From: Mesostigma viride
Lineage: Eukaryota > Streptophyta > Mesostigmatophyceae > Mesostigmatales > Mesostigmataceae
Assembly (NCBI GenBank): GCA_009746045.1
Contig: RPFO01000667.1
Location: 2,526,317 to 2,590,316 of the forward strand
DNA length: 64,000 nt
Reading direction: 5' to 3'
Every line of letters begins with the position of its first letter. The stretch's first letter is position 1. Positions 29,596 to 40,749 of the stretch are shown here, piece by piece. The notes below the pieces were generated by a model. The model was not told the DNA's origin and made no database searches. It saw only the letters and a program-made list of their open reading frames with translations. A program made the position numbers and the translations under genes.

Positions 29596-30014
29596 TACTG
29601 GATGTAGATACTCATAACAACAAGAGGGACGGCAGCAAGCAGAAAGCACAAGTTGCCACGGCGCCAGGCTGGTGAGAGCCTGCATAGATAGCCACAGATA
29701 GCCGCCTGACTGCAGCACACTGCACTAATGCACCCATGACCCACCCCGCCACCCTATCTGTTGTGGCGAGAAGCCTGTGGGCTGGCGCCTCTGACACGGC
29801 CAACCGTGGCGTACTACCCTGAACTCAGCTAGTACCGTGAGCTTTCAGCACGGCCAAACCGTGGCGAATCAACAACAACATGCAGTGTAGCACCAGCACC
29901 GCCCGATGTGGCATCTTGGACGGGCTGAAAAACAGGTCCGTACCGCCACATGTTCCCCAAATTAGCGTGTCACCGCCACATTCGGCGTAAATCCGCTGAC
30001 TAATCGAAACGCTG

Positions 30015-30390
30015 GCCTAAGAACATGGGAAATTTAAAGCGAACTGGCGTACAACTCATATTTGGTCAGAATACGCAAAGTTTATGTGGAATGTTGAGCG
30101 CCCTATACACAGCATCTTGGTCGGACAGTGCCGTCGAGCCGATCGCGATCCTCCATATCCTGCGTCAACGTCCGTACGCTTCCGCGCTGCAGGTGTCAGA
30201 GAACTGTCAAAATCACGACCTTGAACGATCGCGCTAGTGACAATTTGTCGATCGAGGCCGAGGCGCGGGGGTTGCTCCATGCACCAGCGACGGTGCTCGT
30301 GGAGCTGCCCTCGCGCCATGCCTATCGGGGTCGTCATGTCATCCTCACAGTCAGGGATGAGCCAAATGCCGAGCAGCTTAAAGCGGCCTG
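30015..30390 (-). pseudogene. RTE-like LINE fragment, 5' side of the hAT-like insertion
   Basis: On the minus strand a decayed reading gives FKVVILTVL, TLTQDM, RLDGTV and a C-rich remnant in the order seen in the copy at 50495-50650 (FKVVILMILTYGAETWTLTQELEQRLDG). Stops and frame changes are frequent. Confidence 0.5.
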
Positions 30391-30399
30391 AAGCAGGGT

Positions 30400-31220
30400 A
30401 GTTAATTTACAGTGGTGTCGTCTAAGAGGCGTAGCTGGGGCGGGGGCCCTGCAGCCAGGCCGAGCCCGCCATGGCCTCCACTTGGGGCCGGGCTTATTTC
30501 CAGACCGACAGCACGGGCTTCGAGCGCTACATGCACTAGTCCAGCCGAAGCAGGGCGGACGCCGGCTGCTCGATGACTGCTGAGCGTGATGTCATCGGGA
30601 TAAATGAGGTCAGCGAGTAAATTCTGCTTGTTGGTGGGCCCCCCTCTCGCCGGGCTCAGCCGTATTCACCAGGCCAGGTGCACTGTGCACGGCTGGCAAT
30701 GCTGGCAAAACAGGCAAGCCGCCTGGCGCATGAAATAATCCACAACAAGAATGAAAAGTTAGGTACGGTGACAGTATGTACAGCCTTGCCAGACGCCTGT
30801 CTGCAGTCAGGGCATGGCAGCTAGGGTAATGCCACGTGTTGGGTGCGCACTGAGGCGGCACGTGCGCAACCCCTCACACAGCTTGCAGTCTGCAGATGAC
30901 AGCAATCAGGGGGTTCGGTTCGCGAGCACAAGCAAGGTCGGTCCAAAGAGCGTCCCAGCGAATAGAATCAAAAGCCCGTGATGAGGTCAACGAAGATCAG
31001 GATGGTGGGAAACTGACTGAGTCTCACCAGGAATTGCATGTCAGAGCGCGATCTCCTCGATGAGGCGGCGCACGACGAAGATGGCCATCATCAATTGACT
31101 GCGTTGCGCCCTGGCCGCAGGCCATTTGGCTCTCCCCAAGGTGACGGTCGAGAGCAGAACGAAGGCCCGGTTGGTACCCAAAAAAAAATTCTCATTGACA
31201 TGCGCATTGATATATAAAAG
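30400..31220. other. Stretch without recognised features
   Basis: Short frames on both strands (for example 30610-30861 minus) have no recognisable domain. Nothing supported. Confidence 0.4.
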
Positions 31221-31225
31221 CCGCC

Positions 31226-32025
31226 ACCAGGTGAACTTTGCCCCGCAACCACTCGTCACGGCGGCCCGCCCGGCGCGCCATGCATGCGGCAGCTGCGGCC
31301 GGCTTGCTCTTGATACCCCTGCATGGGGCCCACTAGTACCGTCTGTGATCGCGTACGTGCATGGGTGGCCAGCACAACAAGAACTGGTTCCTCTATCTCC
31401 GTACCGCTCGACTCCCCCGGGTGCATGGTGTGCCCCTTGGTTTGGTCGGTCTTCAGTCCCCACTTCACCATCAAGTGCGAGGACGCGGATGGGGCCGCCC
31501 TCTACTCACCCCGGCCGACCAGGGCAACCACCGGCTCGACATTACCTTCCTCGACTACAATGGGCAGGGTTCCCACCTGCAATTAAATCGATGCCCTCCG
31601 TGGCTCGGCCGCTGAGTTTCCGGTCGACCGCCACATCGATCCTTCGGGCAGCTGTGGATCATTGCCGGCACTGCTGCCGCAGCCTGTGGCTGAGCGCGAC
31701 AAGTTTGCCTCCTACGGCAATATAGTGGGCCACCGCCGGGTCGATGTCCCCTTTGTCCTAGCTTGAGAAGTTCGGGGCCATGGGGCCGCCGAGACGACGG
31801 TGTTTTTTCACGAGTGCTGCCAGCGGTGTGAAGACGTCCGCCTCGACCTCAGACGGCCCGGGTCGAAGACTGCTGTGGTCTGCCCGGATCCGTGGTGCTC
31901 AAATTGGCGGCAGCGCCTGTCCCTAGCCCTTACTCGTACCGTGCCTGGCAGGCTGAGTACAGGTTATTCCGCCCCAGATGTCCAGGCCGACTTCGTTGCG
32001 GCCCATGGCCGGGGTATAGCTCCTC
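31226..32025 (+). pseudogene. Decayed RLE-LINE ORF2 C-terminus
   Basis: Homology to the endonuclease end of the 3383-12220 element: FAPQPLVTAA, then ACGSCG, the zinc-knuckle start, IKCEDADGAALYSP, SVFSPHFT, then ERDKFASYGN and a FFHECCQRCED block. It switches frame at least five times and contains insertions, so it is much older than the two other copies and has no known flanking duplication. Confidence 0.65.
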
Positions 32026-32034
32026 AGTTTCCAC

Positions 32035-32500
32035 GGTATGTAGTAGTGTAGAGTAGTAAGGCTTAGCCAACGCGGCCATGTACATGTATGCCTATAATGG
32101 GCCCCACAGCAGATGATGAATAAGCATTATTTAGTCATGTACATGTCTGCCTATGATGGGCTCCACACCAGATGATGCATAGCATTATTTAGTCATGCTT
32201 TGCCCATGCAGAGAGTTGCTCTCTACTGAGATGCCATGCCCTAGCAACTGCCTAGCTAGCCATAATAATCTTCCACCCCATTAATAGACACGTGACTGCG
32301 TCACGTGAGCATAATTAAGTCCTCAGTGGGAGGGGAACATGGGATGGAATTCCACCCCATGCCAGGCCTTTTAGGTAATAATGATACATCATGGTGGTGC
32401 AGGTGCACCTTGTGCACCCAGAGTAGGTGGCGGTTAACATCCCCCCACCTGCAGGTTGTAGCTCAGAATGGATTACAAGCCATATGCCCCCTCTGGCACG
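32035..32500 (+). mobile_element. ORF1-only LINE 3' UTR fragment
   Basis: Shares GTAGTGTAGAGTAGTAAGGC, the repeated GATGATG/ATTTAGTCATG blocks and CACCCAGAGTAGGTG with other copies. A duplicated 60-bp block (32070-32130 and 32135-32195) is present. It fuses to the 5' UTR of the next copy near 32500 without a tail. Confidence 0.6.
32282..32347 (-). mobile_element. Very short LINE 3'-end insertion with 11-bp duplication
   Basis: TTCCACCCCAT occurs at about 32272-32282 and again at about 32349-32359 (as ATTCCACCCCAT). Between them lies only the last ~66 bases of the RTE-like LINE whose longer copy ends at 51172 (GACACGTGACTGCGTCACG, GTCCTCAGTG), in minus orientation. Confidence 0.6.
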
Positions 32501-32654
32501 CGAGCCACGAGCCACGAGCCACGAGGTAGCCATGGCTGACGGCGGAGCTCATAACTTTCACGTTCGAGCACCGAATTCGGCTGTGAATATCACAATCGCT
32601 TTATCTTTCTAAGACGCACATGCTGATATAAATTTCCGAAGCTATTACGCAATA

Positions 32655-34841
32655 TATGATGATCGAGCAAACGCTCCTCGACGCAACGCAGCCTGGCGGC
32701 TGCGCAATAGGCCATGAAAATACGTCTGCAGCTCCGGCTGCAGCTTCGCCCTGAGTCATGCAGGTCCGGCAGGCAGCGGTGACACTAGTCGCGCACTGGT
32801 GGTGACTCGCCCCGAACCCTCCCGGGCTTAATGCCTCGCCATCGGCATCGCCCTGACCCTAAACGCAGCCGCCCAGGCGACAAAACAAGAGGGTTTTCAC
32901 GCCCCACAGAACCGCGCTTTCGGCCCCAACCTGTCAAGGTCGACGATCGCGACTGGACCAACATGTCCCCGGCAACTGCCCTGCGTTGCATCTTATCTTC
33001 TTCGGGAACTACGCCTCGCTTTACGACCTGTGCCTCCATCTCCACGACATCAATCGCCCATCAAGTTTCGTTTAAGTGGCCAGCCGGAGCGGCTGCTTAG
33101 GTTTTAGCGGGCAAGTGTTCGAAGCGCGTCATTGGTGAATTACCGGGGAACTTGGGTTTCCCCGCGAAACTCCAACCGCACGTTCAGATTTCCAAATCTC
33201 AAGTAAAGTTCGGCGCAACTTTCTGAACGGGGGCAGTTGACGAGCAGCATTCCTCCGGACGAATGAATTGCGTTCCATACTTGCGCAAAATTTTGAAAGG
33301 TAGCTTGCGTGCAGCCCTACTAAAATTTGCGCGGACGTTCAGATTTCCAAATCTCGGGTAAATTTCGGCGGAACTTTCTGAACGGGGGTAGTTGGCGGGC
33401 AGCGTTCCTCCAGACAAATGAAATGCGTTCCATACTAGCGCAAAACTTTGAAAGGTAGCTTGCGTGCAGCCCTACTAAAATTTGCGCAAAGTGTGGGACT
33501 GAAAATTCGTAACGGAAACTTTTTGGTAGTTGCCGTCACTTCCTCTTGTGCAAACGTGTGGGAGTGAAAATTCGTAACGGAAACTTTTTGGTAGTTGCCG
33601 TCACTTCATTTTGCGCGAGTGTTGGGCTGAAAATTCGTAACGGAAACTTTTTGGTAGTTGGCGTCACTTCCTTTGGTTCGACTGAAAATTCGCTGAAATT
33701 CGCTGAATTCGTACCGTAGCCTAATTTTTAGTACCTCAAAGTGACGGGGCACCTAAAAATTTGCCCACAAGTATACACTTGGCAGCGCGCTCACTGGGAA
33801 AAATTGTACAGCCGCTCCGGCGGGCCACTTGAACGAATTGTAATGTCATCACCCCGCACGGGAATTGGTTTAACCCCGACGCCCTGCGCGGGTGCGCCCG
33901 CCCCCAACTCCAGCACACCATTCTCAACTCCCTTCTCATGCGCTCTGACGGCGAGATCTGGGCTCCATCCATCTCCGCCCCCCCTGGCACTCCGTTCCAT
34001 CCTTACGGAAGCCTTCCAGCAGCACGTGACCCCCCTTGCTGCCGATGTAGCAGCACTGGGCGGCACGCTGGCTGCTGAGCTTCGATCCTCACCTTTCCAC
34101 CACCGTCGCCTCCACATCCAGTGCCATTTCCGCCTCCACTGGCGACATCACGGCCCAGCTCCTCGACCTCGACCAGCGCCTCCAAGCCACCGCCACCGCC
34201 CTAATTGAGAGCTTGCATGACACCGCAGGCCTCACCGCCCAGGCGGTGAAGGACATCGCTGCCCAGCCGGCATCTGCTGGCCCGGCCAGCGATGCTCCCT
34301 CCACCTGGGCGGACTTGCTTAAGCATCATACCACCTCCACCACCTCCACCATCGCGGCACAGCTCTGAAGCAACAAGCGCTCGACCTTCGCGAGGAGGCC
34401 GACATCACCCAGCGCAGCCACAATGTCATCGTCAAGCACTTCGACCAGCCGGCAGGTGAGACCTCGACGACTCTTCTCACGGGCGGCATTTAAGCGCGAC
34501 ATTCTTGCCCCCATGCAACTCACTGGTGAGCTGCGGATGTCGGCTGTCCGCCTCCCCCGCGCGCGGGGGAAGGCTGGCCCAGCATCCGTGCTCCTCACCT
34601 TTAAGTACATGGCGGACAAGCTGTCGTTCCTTAAACTGATGCCGCAAGAAGCTCTCGGGGACTCGCTTCACGCTGGACGACGACTTGACCCTGGCCCAGC
34701 AACAGCAGCGACGCGAGCTATGGCCGACCTTAGTACCTTCAGCTCCGGCAGAGCGCAGGGGGGAAGCCGGTATACTGGAGGGGGGCGGTCATCCACATTG
34801 ACCACAAGCCCTGGCAGGCCCCTCCTGCCACCTCAGACTAG
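32655..34841 (+). pseudogene. LINE ORF1 (copy G), interrupted and frameshifted
   Basis: Order of recognisable blocks: QTLLDATQ-like start region, KRSRPGDKTRGFS, DWTNMSPATALRCIL, the interruption, then DGEIWAPSIS, LRSILTEAFQQHVTPLAADVAAL, ITAQLLDLDQRLQATATAL, the coiled-coil remnant, and AVRLPRARGKAGPASVLLTFKYMADKLSFLK followed by the LTLAQQQ C-terminus with a stop at 34839. The C-terminal half is very close to copy E (about 95% by eye), so the family was active fairly recently. Confidence 0.65.
33190..33690. repeat. Two tandem repeats inside the block interrupting copy G
   Basis: A unit of about 165 bp occurs twice (33190-33350 and 33350-33490; TTCAGATTTCCAAATCTC, CATACT.GCGCAAAA, GTGCAGCCCTACTAAAATTT). 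It is followed by three units of about 70 bp carrying GAAAATTCGTAACGGAAACT and TTTTTGGTAGTTG. No ORF. Confidence 0.7.
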
Positions 34842-35290
34842 GGAATATATACCAGTAGTGTAGATTAGTCAGGCTTAGCCTTGCATGTGGCCTACGCGCA
34901 TGTGCGCCCATACTTGCCCCCATGGATGATGCCTTCAGAATTTAGCCAAGCCATGCCTATAATGGGACCTCCCATGGATGTTGCATTAAGAATTTAGCAA
35001 TGCTATGCCTTATAGTACGCAGAGAGACGCTCTCTGTTGAGAAGCCATGCCCTAGCTCTTGTATAGCCATGATGATCTTCCCCCCCATGCCGGCCCCCCC
35101 TTAGTTGGCTTGAGCTCCGAGAGAGCATGGTGGTGCAGGTGCCCTTGGTGCACCTAGAGCAAGTGTTGTTTACTTACATTCCACTCTTGCAGGAAGTAGC
35201 CCAGAATGTATTCAAAGCCATATGCCCCTTCTCTGGGATATGTGCTACATATACTCCCAACGGAGTTATGTTAAATTAAATTAAATTATA

Positions 35291-36178
35291 ACATGCCTCC
35301 GTTGGCCGGGAGATCATGTAGCACATATTCCTTGATGAATGGGTGGAGTGGAGGAAGCCGCGTATCGAACTAACCTAACTCTAAGCTACCTAGTCTAGAA
35401 AATCCTAACTACACTACTCATCAAAACGCCTCGTCCTCTTGGAGGGAGGTGGCTTGCCCACAGGGGCTGGCGTGTGAGCCTTGACAATCTTCTGCCACCG
35501 TGTCTTGTTCTGCATGGCAGTCCAAAGAAGGGAGAGAGAGTGGATGCGGTGTTCAAACTGAGCTGGGACCACTAGGTCGGCCAGCAACATCTGGATGTAG
35601 TTCGTGGCATGTTTCCCTACCCTTTTTGGAATGTCCTTGGGGCCAGGCCAAGTCAAAATATGCCGCCCTGGCTGGCCAAGCCGCTGGGGGCCGGGCAGAC
35701 CAAACGTGTCAACCTGGCTGGTGCGAGCAAGGTGTCCTACAAATGCTATCCTACGCTGCCTAATCTCGTCTGAAATACGAGGCATACCCTGACTGATACA
35801 AAGACTCTAATGACCTACGCTTGGAAAACCCTACGTTCAGGACCTGTCGGAGCATCCTGTAAACCGTGCCGTCTAGCTTAGCTGCCTGTGTTTCCCTGAG
35901 TGTCCACGCCTCGGCGCCATACGTGAGCACCGTGAGGACGAGGACCTTGAAGAGCATGCGGTTGCGGTGCTCGCCCAGGCCCTTCGAGCGCCAGTAGGTG
36001 TTGAGCGAACGGAGCCTGGCCCAGGCCAGGCCGATGCGGATGTCCACATCGTCGGCGGTGTCAGGGAGCATGCTCCCCAACAGTTTGAAGCGATCGCGGA
36101 ACGGGACCTCCGTCCCTTCGAGCAGGCGCGGCAGCGGTGGGCTACTGGAGGCCCCAATCACCATCGGAGTTATGCTAC
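35291..36178 (-). pseudogene. RTE-like LINE ORF2 C-terminal half and 3' end
   Basis: Minus strand: FRDRFKLLGSMLPDTADDVD, a helical stretch with GLAWARLRSLNTYW, then LFKVLVLTVLTYGAEAWTL and KLDGTVYRMLRQVLNVGF. After a small break at about 35785 the frame 35414-35785 gives RRIAFVGHLARTSQVDTFG and HILTWPGPKDIPKRVGKHA. The 3' UTR and end with CTCCCGGCCAACGGAG (a 4-base insertion) abut the tail of copy G head-on at about 35290. The catalytic YADD part is absent: 5'-truncated at 36178. Confidence 0.75.
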
Positions 36179-37020
36179 TTTTAATTAATGCCCCCTCTTG
36201 ATCAGGGCTATGTGTTACATAAGCTCCCAACGGAGTTATTAATTAATTGATTAATCGGATTCCTTCGACAATAGTTTAGTGTGGTGGTACGAGAGAGACC
36301 GCCGCAGGCAGCTGGGACAGCCGCCGGTTTTATGTTCCGCCGGCCGCGCGGGTTTCAGGCGCCAGACAGTTAAGTGATAAAGTAAATATGGGAAATTGTG
36401 GGCTGGCTGCCCTTGGTCAGGCCATGCGCCACTAGTCCTTATGCAGCTAGTACGGAATGTACGTCATTGCTGAAAAACCGGCGTCACATGCTAGTGACGT
36501 GATGGTCACCACTTGTCAGTGGACGCATTTTGTGACGAAAGCACTTTGCGTGGCAAGTCCTATTGGGCTTTGAAAGGGAGTAGGAATAGATAGTTCAAAG
36601 CTTGCATAATTTGTAGGGAGTTTGTGACGCAAGTCTGACGTTGCACGGAAAGTGAATGACTTTTGTCGACGTCTGTCCTGCTTGGCCAAAGAGGAATATA
36701 GCCCAAAGCAGTTTGTCGTCTAGGTGGTTTCTTTCAGCAAAAGCAAACAGCGCGGCAGCAACAACAAAAGTTTCTTGGGAGTGAATGGGTGTAATTAATT
36801 AATTAAGAACAGCAGTCTGCGTCCAAGGCAGGCCTCAGTGTCCGAAGAGACTTTCCGACAAAGTTGCGTATAGCAATTGCAAATAGCTTTGGCAGCAGCT
36901 GTGAGGATGACACCCCCTTGTGGGGGCATGCATTTCAATAAACGTTGTGATAATGTGCACAATGTAACTCAACAAGCTAGCAATGATAATAGCAACAGTG
37001 AAGTCGCTTCCAGCTGCTGC
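36179..37020. other. LINE tail remnant, then no recognised feature
   Basis: 36185-36256 is another CTCCCAACGGAG end with a TTAA-rich tail (plus strand). 36260-37020 contains no supported ORF or repeat apart from a short TTAATTAATTAA at about 36794. Confidence 0.45.
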
Positions 37021-37029
37021 GGTGCATTA

Positions 37030-37653
37030 ATTAATTAATTAATTAATTAATTAATTAGACTCGTGCTCCCGTTGGGGAGTCACGGAGCATTAACCCCGAT
37101 GGGATGGATGGGTGCAAACAGTCCTACCGGTCTAATCTCTCTACATCAGCTACCTACGACATCTATCTAACAGCATTCTAACTACAATATCTATCTAGAC
37201 AGCCTCACGCTGCCCTAGGGGAGCTGGCTGGCGTGCCTCCCACGGGTTTGCACACGCAGGCGCTTCCCCACAGGGGGGGGCTCGTTGTCCTCTATGACCT
37301 GGGCCCACTTGGCCTTGTCCATCATCTTCGTCCAAATCACGGAGAGGCATAGGCCCCCCATGTCCTCTACTAGCTGTTCTTTGAAGGTGCGGGCCTTGCG
37401 GCGTCTAACATCACTGGGCCCGGCCCACGTCAGGAGGTGCCGGCCAGGCTGAGCTGGTCGCAGTCCTGCGGGGGGGCCACGTGAGGTGTCTACCTGGTTG
37501 GTGCGACCTAGGTGCCCTACTAGCTGCAGGCGTCGCTGCTTAATGGTGCTGGTGATATATGGCATGCCCTGGTACAGGTCCTCATTGCGGACATGAGCAG
37601 CATATCCTACTCTGAAAATGGAACGCAGCATGTTGGTGACCGCGCCGTCGTGT
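37030..37653 (-). mobile_element. RTE-like LINE insertion with 9-bp target duplication
   Basis: GGTGCATTA at 37021-37029 and 37654-37662 flanks a 624-bp, 5'-truncated minus-strand insertion. The frame from about 37650 to 37215 codes DGAVTNMLRSIFRVGYAA, RRLQLVGHLGRTNQVDTS, HLLTWAGPSDVRRR and a KWAQVIEDNEPPPVGKR end. The 3' UTR ends CTCCGTGACTCCCCAACGGG and a TTAA tail (37030-37058). Confidence 0.8.
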
Positions 37654-37662
37654 GGTGCATTA

Positions 37663-38956
37663 CCTAGCCCATGGTCTGACATGCAGCATGTGCCCAAGGC
37701 ACTCTACCCAATCAAGTCATAATTGCAGCGAATGCCCTTGATGGCTGGGAGTATCACAAAGGCAGATCCTGGATTGTGTACCCAAGAGCCAATGCCTTGA
37801 CCCCGTCGTCTGACCAGCCGGCCACCTTCATCGCATGACACAGCTGCGGAAAATGGCTCTGGGCGAATTTATGAGACTCCTGACAAACCATCACAGTATA
37901 TGCGTGGGAAAGCAGCAAGGCAGCTCCCACAGGGTCAGCTTCCGCAGATAAGGGACATCACCAAAGCAGGCTAAACGTTTGTGATTTGTACGCACAACGA
38001 TTACAAGAGTCGTATATTACTACCTCCACAAGTCTGTCACCCGTTTCCTTTGATTTCAAGCTTTAATCCACCTGCAAAAGCCCAACCAGCATTCCGGCAA
38101 ATTGGGCTTCAAATCTTCAGGCCCTTGCAACTTTGGGACTGCACTGATACACAAACAACATAGGAATGAGGTGAAGGAAAATGGCTATGCTGCGGCGACA
38201 AGAACAAAATGTACCATAAATGCCAGCCAAAGCAAGCCACCTCATTTCCGTACCGCCCCCTACAGACCCGACTGGTCACCACGGCTATCATGCCAACCAC
38301 GGCTATCATGCCAATATCTGCCCTTGGCTGGAGAGATGATAACAACATGTCCTCGTGATTGCACCATGCACCGCTTTTCAAAAGATTGCATCTGCAGCAG
38401 CAATGACCGATGTAGTCGCACATATGCTAGGCATGTGCCCGGGCATATACCGGGTGACCAGGTATATGCGTATACCGGGTGACCAGGTATATGCGTATAC
38501 CAGGAGACAAGATGGAGCCAATTACAACAGGCAAATTTTTTTGGAATCTTGTGTATATTGGGGTGATTGTAACTGAAGCTAGTATCACATTCAACCAACA
38601 ATCATGGGCACCGTTTGATCTGATGGAAACAGTATCTGCAATGAATGCGGTGTTGGCAACAAAGGCGGCGTTGGCAGCAAAGGTCCGAGGACATCCCTCC
38701 GGTCGCTGAGGTCAGGGGCATGCGTTGCGTGTGTGAGCACAAAGAGCCACCTACCCAGGTTCCCAATGAGAAAAGCAGGGCGGCGGCCAGACACAAAAAC
38801 CGGTAATTTCGGAGCACGAGGTACGTAGGCAGAAACCATGACAATAATGGCAATATTGCCATCAACAATCACCTACAAGAGGGTTAAGGCGCGAATACTG
38901 GTGACGACGGTAGCGATCCTGCGCACACGCAGATTAAGGGGTCTTGATTTGGGCAC
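37663..38956. other. Mostly featureless; small 29-bp tandem repeat
   Basis: 38445-38505 holds about two copies of a 29-bp unit (ACCGGGTGACCAGGTATATG). No coding region was recognised. It includes the region downstream of the RUS-family gene. Confidence 0.45.
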
Positions 38957-39457
38957 TCAACCACCAACAAAGTCCCCTAATCTTTCGGTAGCTGGAGAAC
39001 ATACCGCCAGCAGCCCGCCTGCCTGGATGTCTGACAGCCGTATGGGAGCCGACATGCGGCCGCCTGCTGTGTCCCTGCTGGCACCTGGCAACACCCCCTG
39101 GCCGCCGCCCTTGGCCAGCCCGTCCCCCCCGTGGTCCTTAGTCCAGTCGGCCAGCTCTCCCCCAGCCAGCTGCCACAGCTTGGCAGCCTGCAGCATGGCC
39201 TTGAGGATGTCAAGGCCGATGTAGCCCTCGCGCAGCGCCACCAGGACGGCGCCCTGGGACCACCCCAGCAGGTACCTGTCGTCGCGGTGCAGCGCGAACA
39301 GTGCCGCGAGCTGGCTGCGGCTGCTGCTTATTCGGCTGAGTGGCACGCCCAGCTGTACAAAGTCGCTCTTGCCCGGCGGGTGCCATGGCACAGGGATGGA
39401 CACCGTGTCCTGCTTTGCGGCGTCCGCCACGTCCACCACATGCCCCGTGCGCACAAA
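38957..39457 (-). CDS. RUS-family protein, exon 4 (C-terminal domain)
   Basis: 166 codons plus stop. Starts FVRTGHVVDVADAAKQD, which continues LLLER of exon 3 as in other family members. Then comes the C-terminal domain: LGVPLSRI, LAALFALHRDDRYLLGW and VALREGYIGLDILKAMLQA. The last ~50 residues (GGDGLAKGGGQGVLP onward) are low in family similarity and may include an unrecognised intron. The acceptor CCGCAG (39463-39458) directly abuts the 14-bp minisatellite. Confidence 0.8.
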   Translation of the reverse strand, partial: FVRTGHVVDVADAAKQDTVSIPVPWHPPGKSDFVQLGVPLSRISSSRSQLAALFALHRDDRYLLGWSQGAVLVALREGYIGLDILKAMLQAAKLWQLAGGELADWTKDHGGDGLAKGGGQGVLPGASRDTAGGRMSAPIRLSDIQAGGLLAVCSPATERLGDFVGG

Positions 39458-39460
39458 CTG

Positions 39461-39846
39461 CGGCCACAGTTTGGTGACCACAGTTTGGTGACCACAGTTT
39501 GGTGACCACAGTTTGGTGACCACAGTTTGGTGACCACAGTTTGGTGACCACAGTTTGGTGACCACAGTTTGGTGACCACAGTTTGGTGACCACAGTTTGG
39601 TGACCACCGTTTGGTGACCACAGTTTGGTGACCACAGTTTGGTGACCACAGTTTGGTGACCACCGTTTGGTGACCACAGTTTGGTGACCACAGTTTGGTG
39701 ACCACAGTTTGGTGACCACAGTTTGGTGACCACAGTTTGGTGACCACAGTTTGGTGACCACAGTTTGGTGACCACCGTTTGGTGACCACAGTTTGGTGAC
39801 CACAGTTTGGTGACCACAGTTTGGTGACCACAGTTTGGTGACCACC
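39461..39846. repeat. 14-bp minisatellite in RUS intron 3, next to the splice acceptor
   Basis: About 27 copies of CCACAGTTTGGTGA. A few units carry C for A (CACCGTTTGG), spaced irregularly at about 39605, 39660, 39772 and 39841. On the gene strand the array supplies the last intronic bases before CCGCAG. The 14-bp period makes all three frames open for long distances, which explains the long ORFs here. Confidence 0.9.
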
Positions 39847-40749
39847 GAGGTTATGGGGGAGAGCACAGCGGGTGGGGACCGCGCGGGAGGGGGGTTGTGG
39901 CATATCGAAATTCCAAAAAATTGGACCCCCCCCCCCAGCATCCCCCCGGAAATAAATGGGGTAAGGCAAGGCACACAGGGTACAGCATGGAGAGATATCA
40001 GTATGGGCAAGAGAGATACACCCAGGCAGGTGACCTGTGACACAAAGGCAGGCGGCTGGAACGGCGGAGTCGCCACAGCGGCAGGAGCGAGGATGAAATG
40101 ATCCTACTAGGTATACTGCTGGTGGGTCACACAGTTGATTTTTCATGGTTGCTGGCCAGCACATGCTTGGATCAGCCAACCAGAGAAATAACGCACACAT
40201 CCACATAATAATGTGTCCTTTACCTGTTCTCCATAATGGATCTGTGCACAAAAGCTTCAAAGCAACTGACAGCCATCCCATGGCCCGCACAAGAAAGCAG
40301 CATCCCACGTTAAGAAGCGCTGCCCTTCCTCACAACAGCCCTTAAAGCAGGGCCCTTGGCGTTGCCACAGGAGGTACCACAGCAGACAAGAAACGAACAG
40401 GGGCATGGGCGAATAAGAATCAGAAGACAAGGAGACAAGGAGACAAGGAGAAGGGCTGAGGGGGAGACGGGGAAGCTAGGAGTGTAGAAGATGAGGAGGA
40501 GAAGTACATGAGAAGAAATAAGAGAAGAATAGGAGGTTAGGAGTAGAGGAGGACCGGAGACTATACAAACAGGATCACAGTAGGAGAATTGGAGAATAGA
40601 AAAAGAGAAATAGCCAAGGACGAGAAGAAAAGATGGGGAAATAAGATGGCAAAAATATCAGAGTGAGAGAAGAGTGAAAGAAGGGTCAGTGGGAGACTAA
40701 ACTGAAAGGCTAGTAGAAAAGTTGAAGCGTAGAATACTACGATATCAAA

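Larger units (their letters stand above)
28270..30014. mobile_element. hAT-like non-autonomous element with 8-bp target duplication
   Basis: CAGCGTTTCGATT (28270-28282) and its exact inverse (30002-30014) are the ends. The direct repeat GCCTAAGA flanks them (28262-28269 and 30015-30022). The 8-bp duplication and CAG-start ends are diagnostic of hAT-type transposition. Subterminal GTGTGGCGTTTTGA (twice, left) and CCGCCACAT (twice, right) may be binding sites. Length 1745 bp, no transposase ORF. Removing it restores the order of the surrounding LINE. Confidence 0.85.
32501..35290 (+). mobile_element. ORF1-only LINE copy G with complete 3' end
   Basis: 5' UTR (GAGCCACGAGCCACGAGG at about 32506), degenerate ORF1 32655-34841, 3' UTR, then GGGATATGTGCTACATATACT, CCCAACGGAGTTATG (35240-35270) and a TTAAA tail. 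A foreign block at about 33080-33870 interrupts ORF1. No RT ORF. Confidence 0.75.

Noticed and set aside
37663-38956. A further coding exon downstream of the RUS-family gene
   Set aside because: Short frames (for example 38591-38872 minus) lack homology, and exon 4 already reaches a stop after the C-terminal domain.
39210-40308. Long minus-strand ORFs with a 14-residue repeat (VVTKLWSPNCGHQT)
   Set aside because: The 14-bp minisatellite is open in all three frames. Only the sequence below 39457 has family homology.
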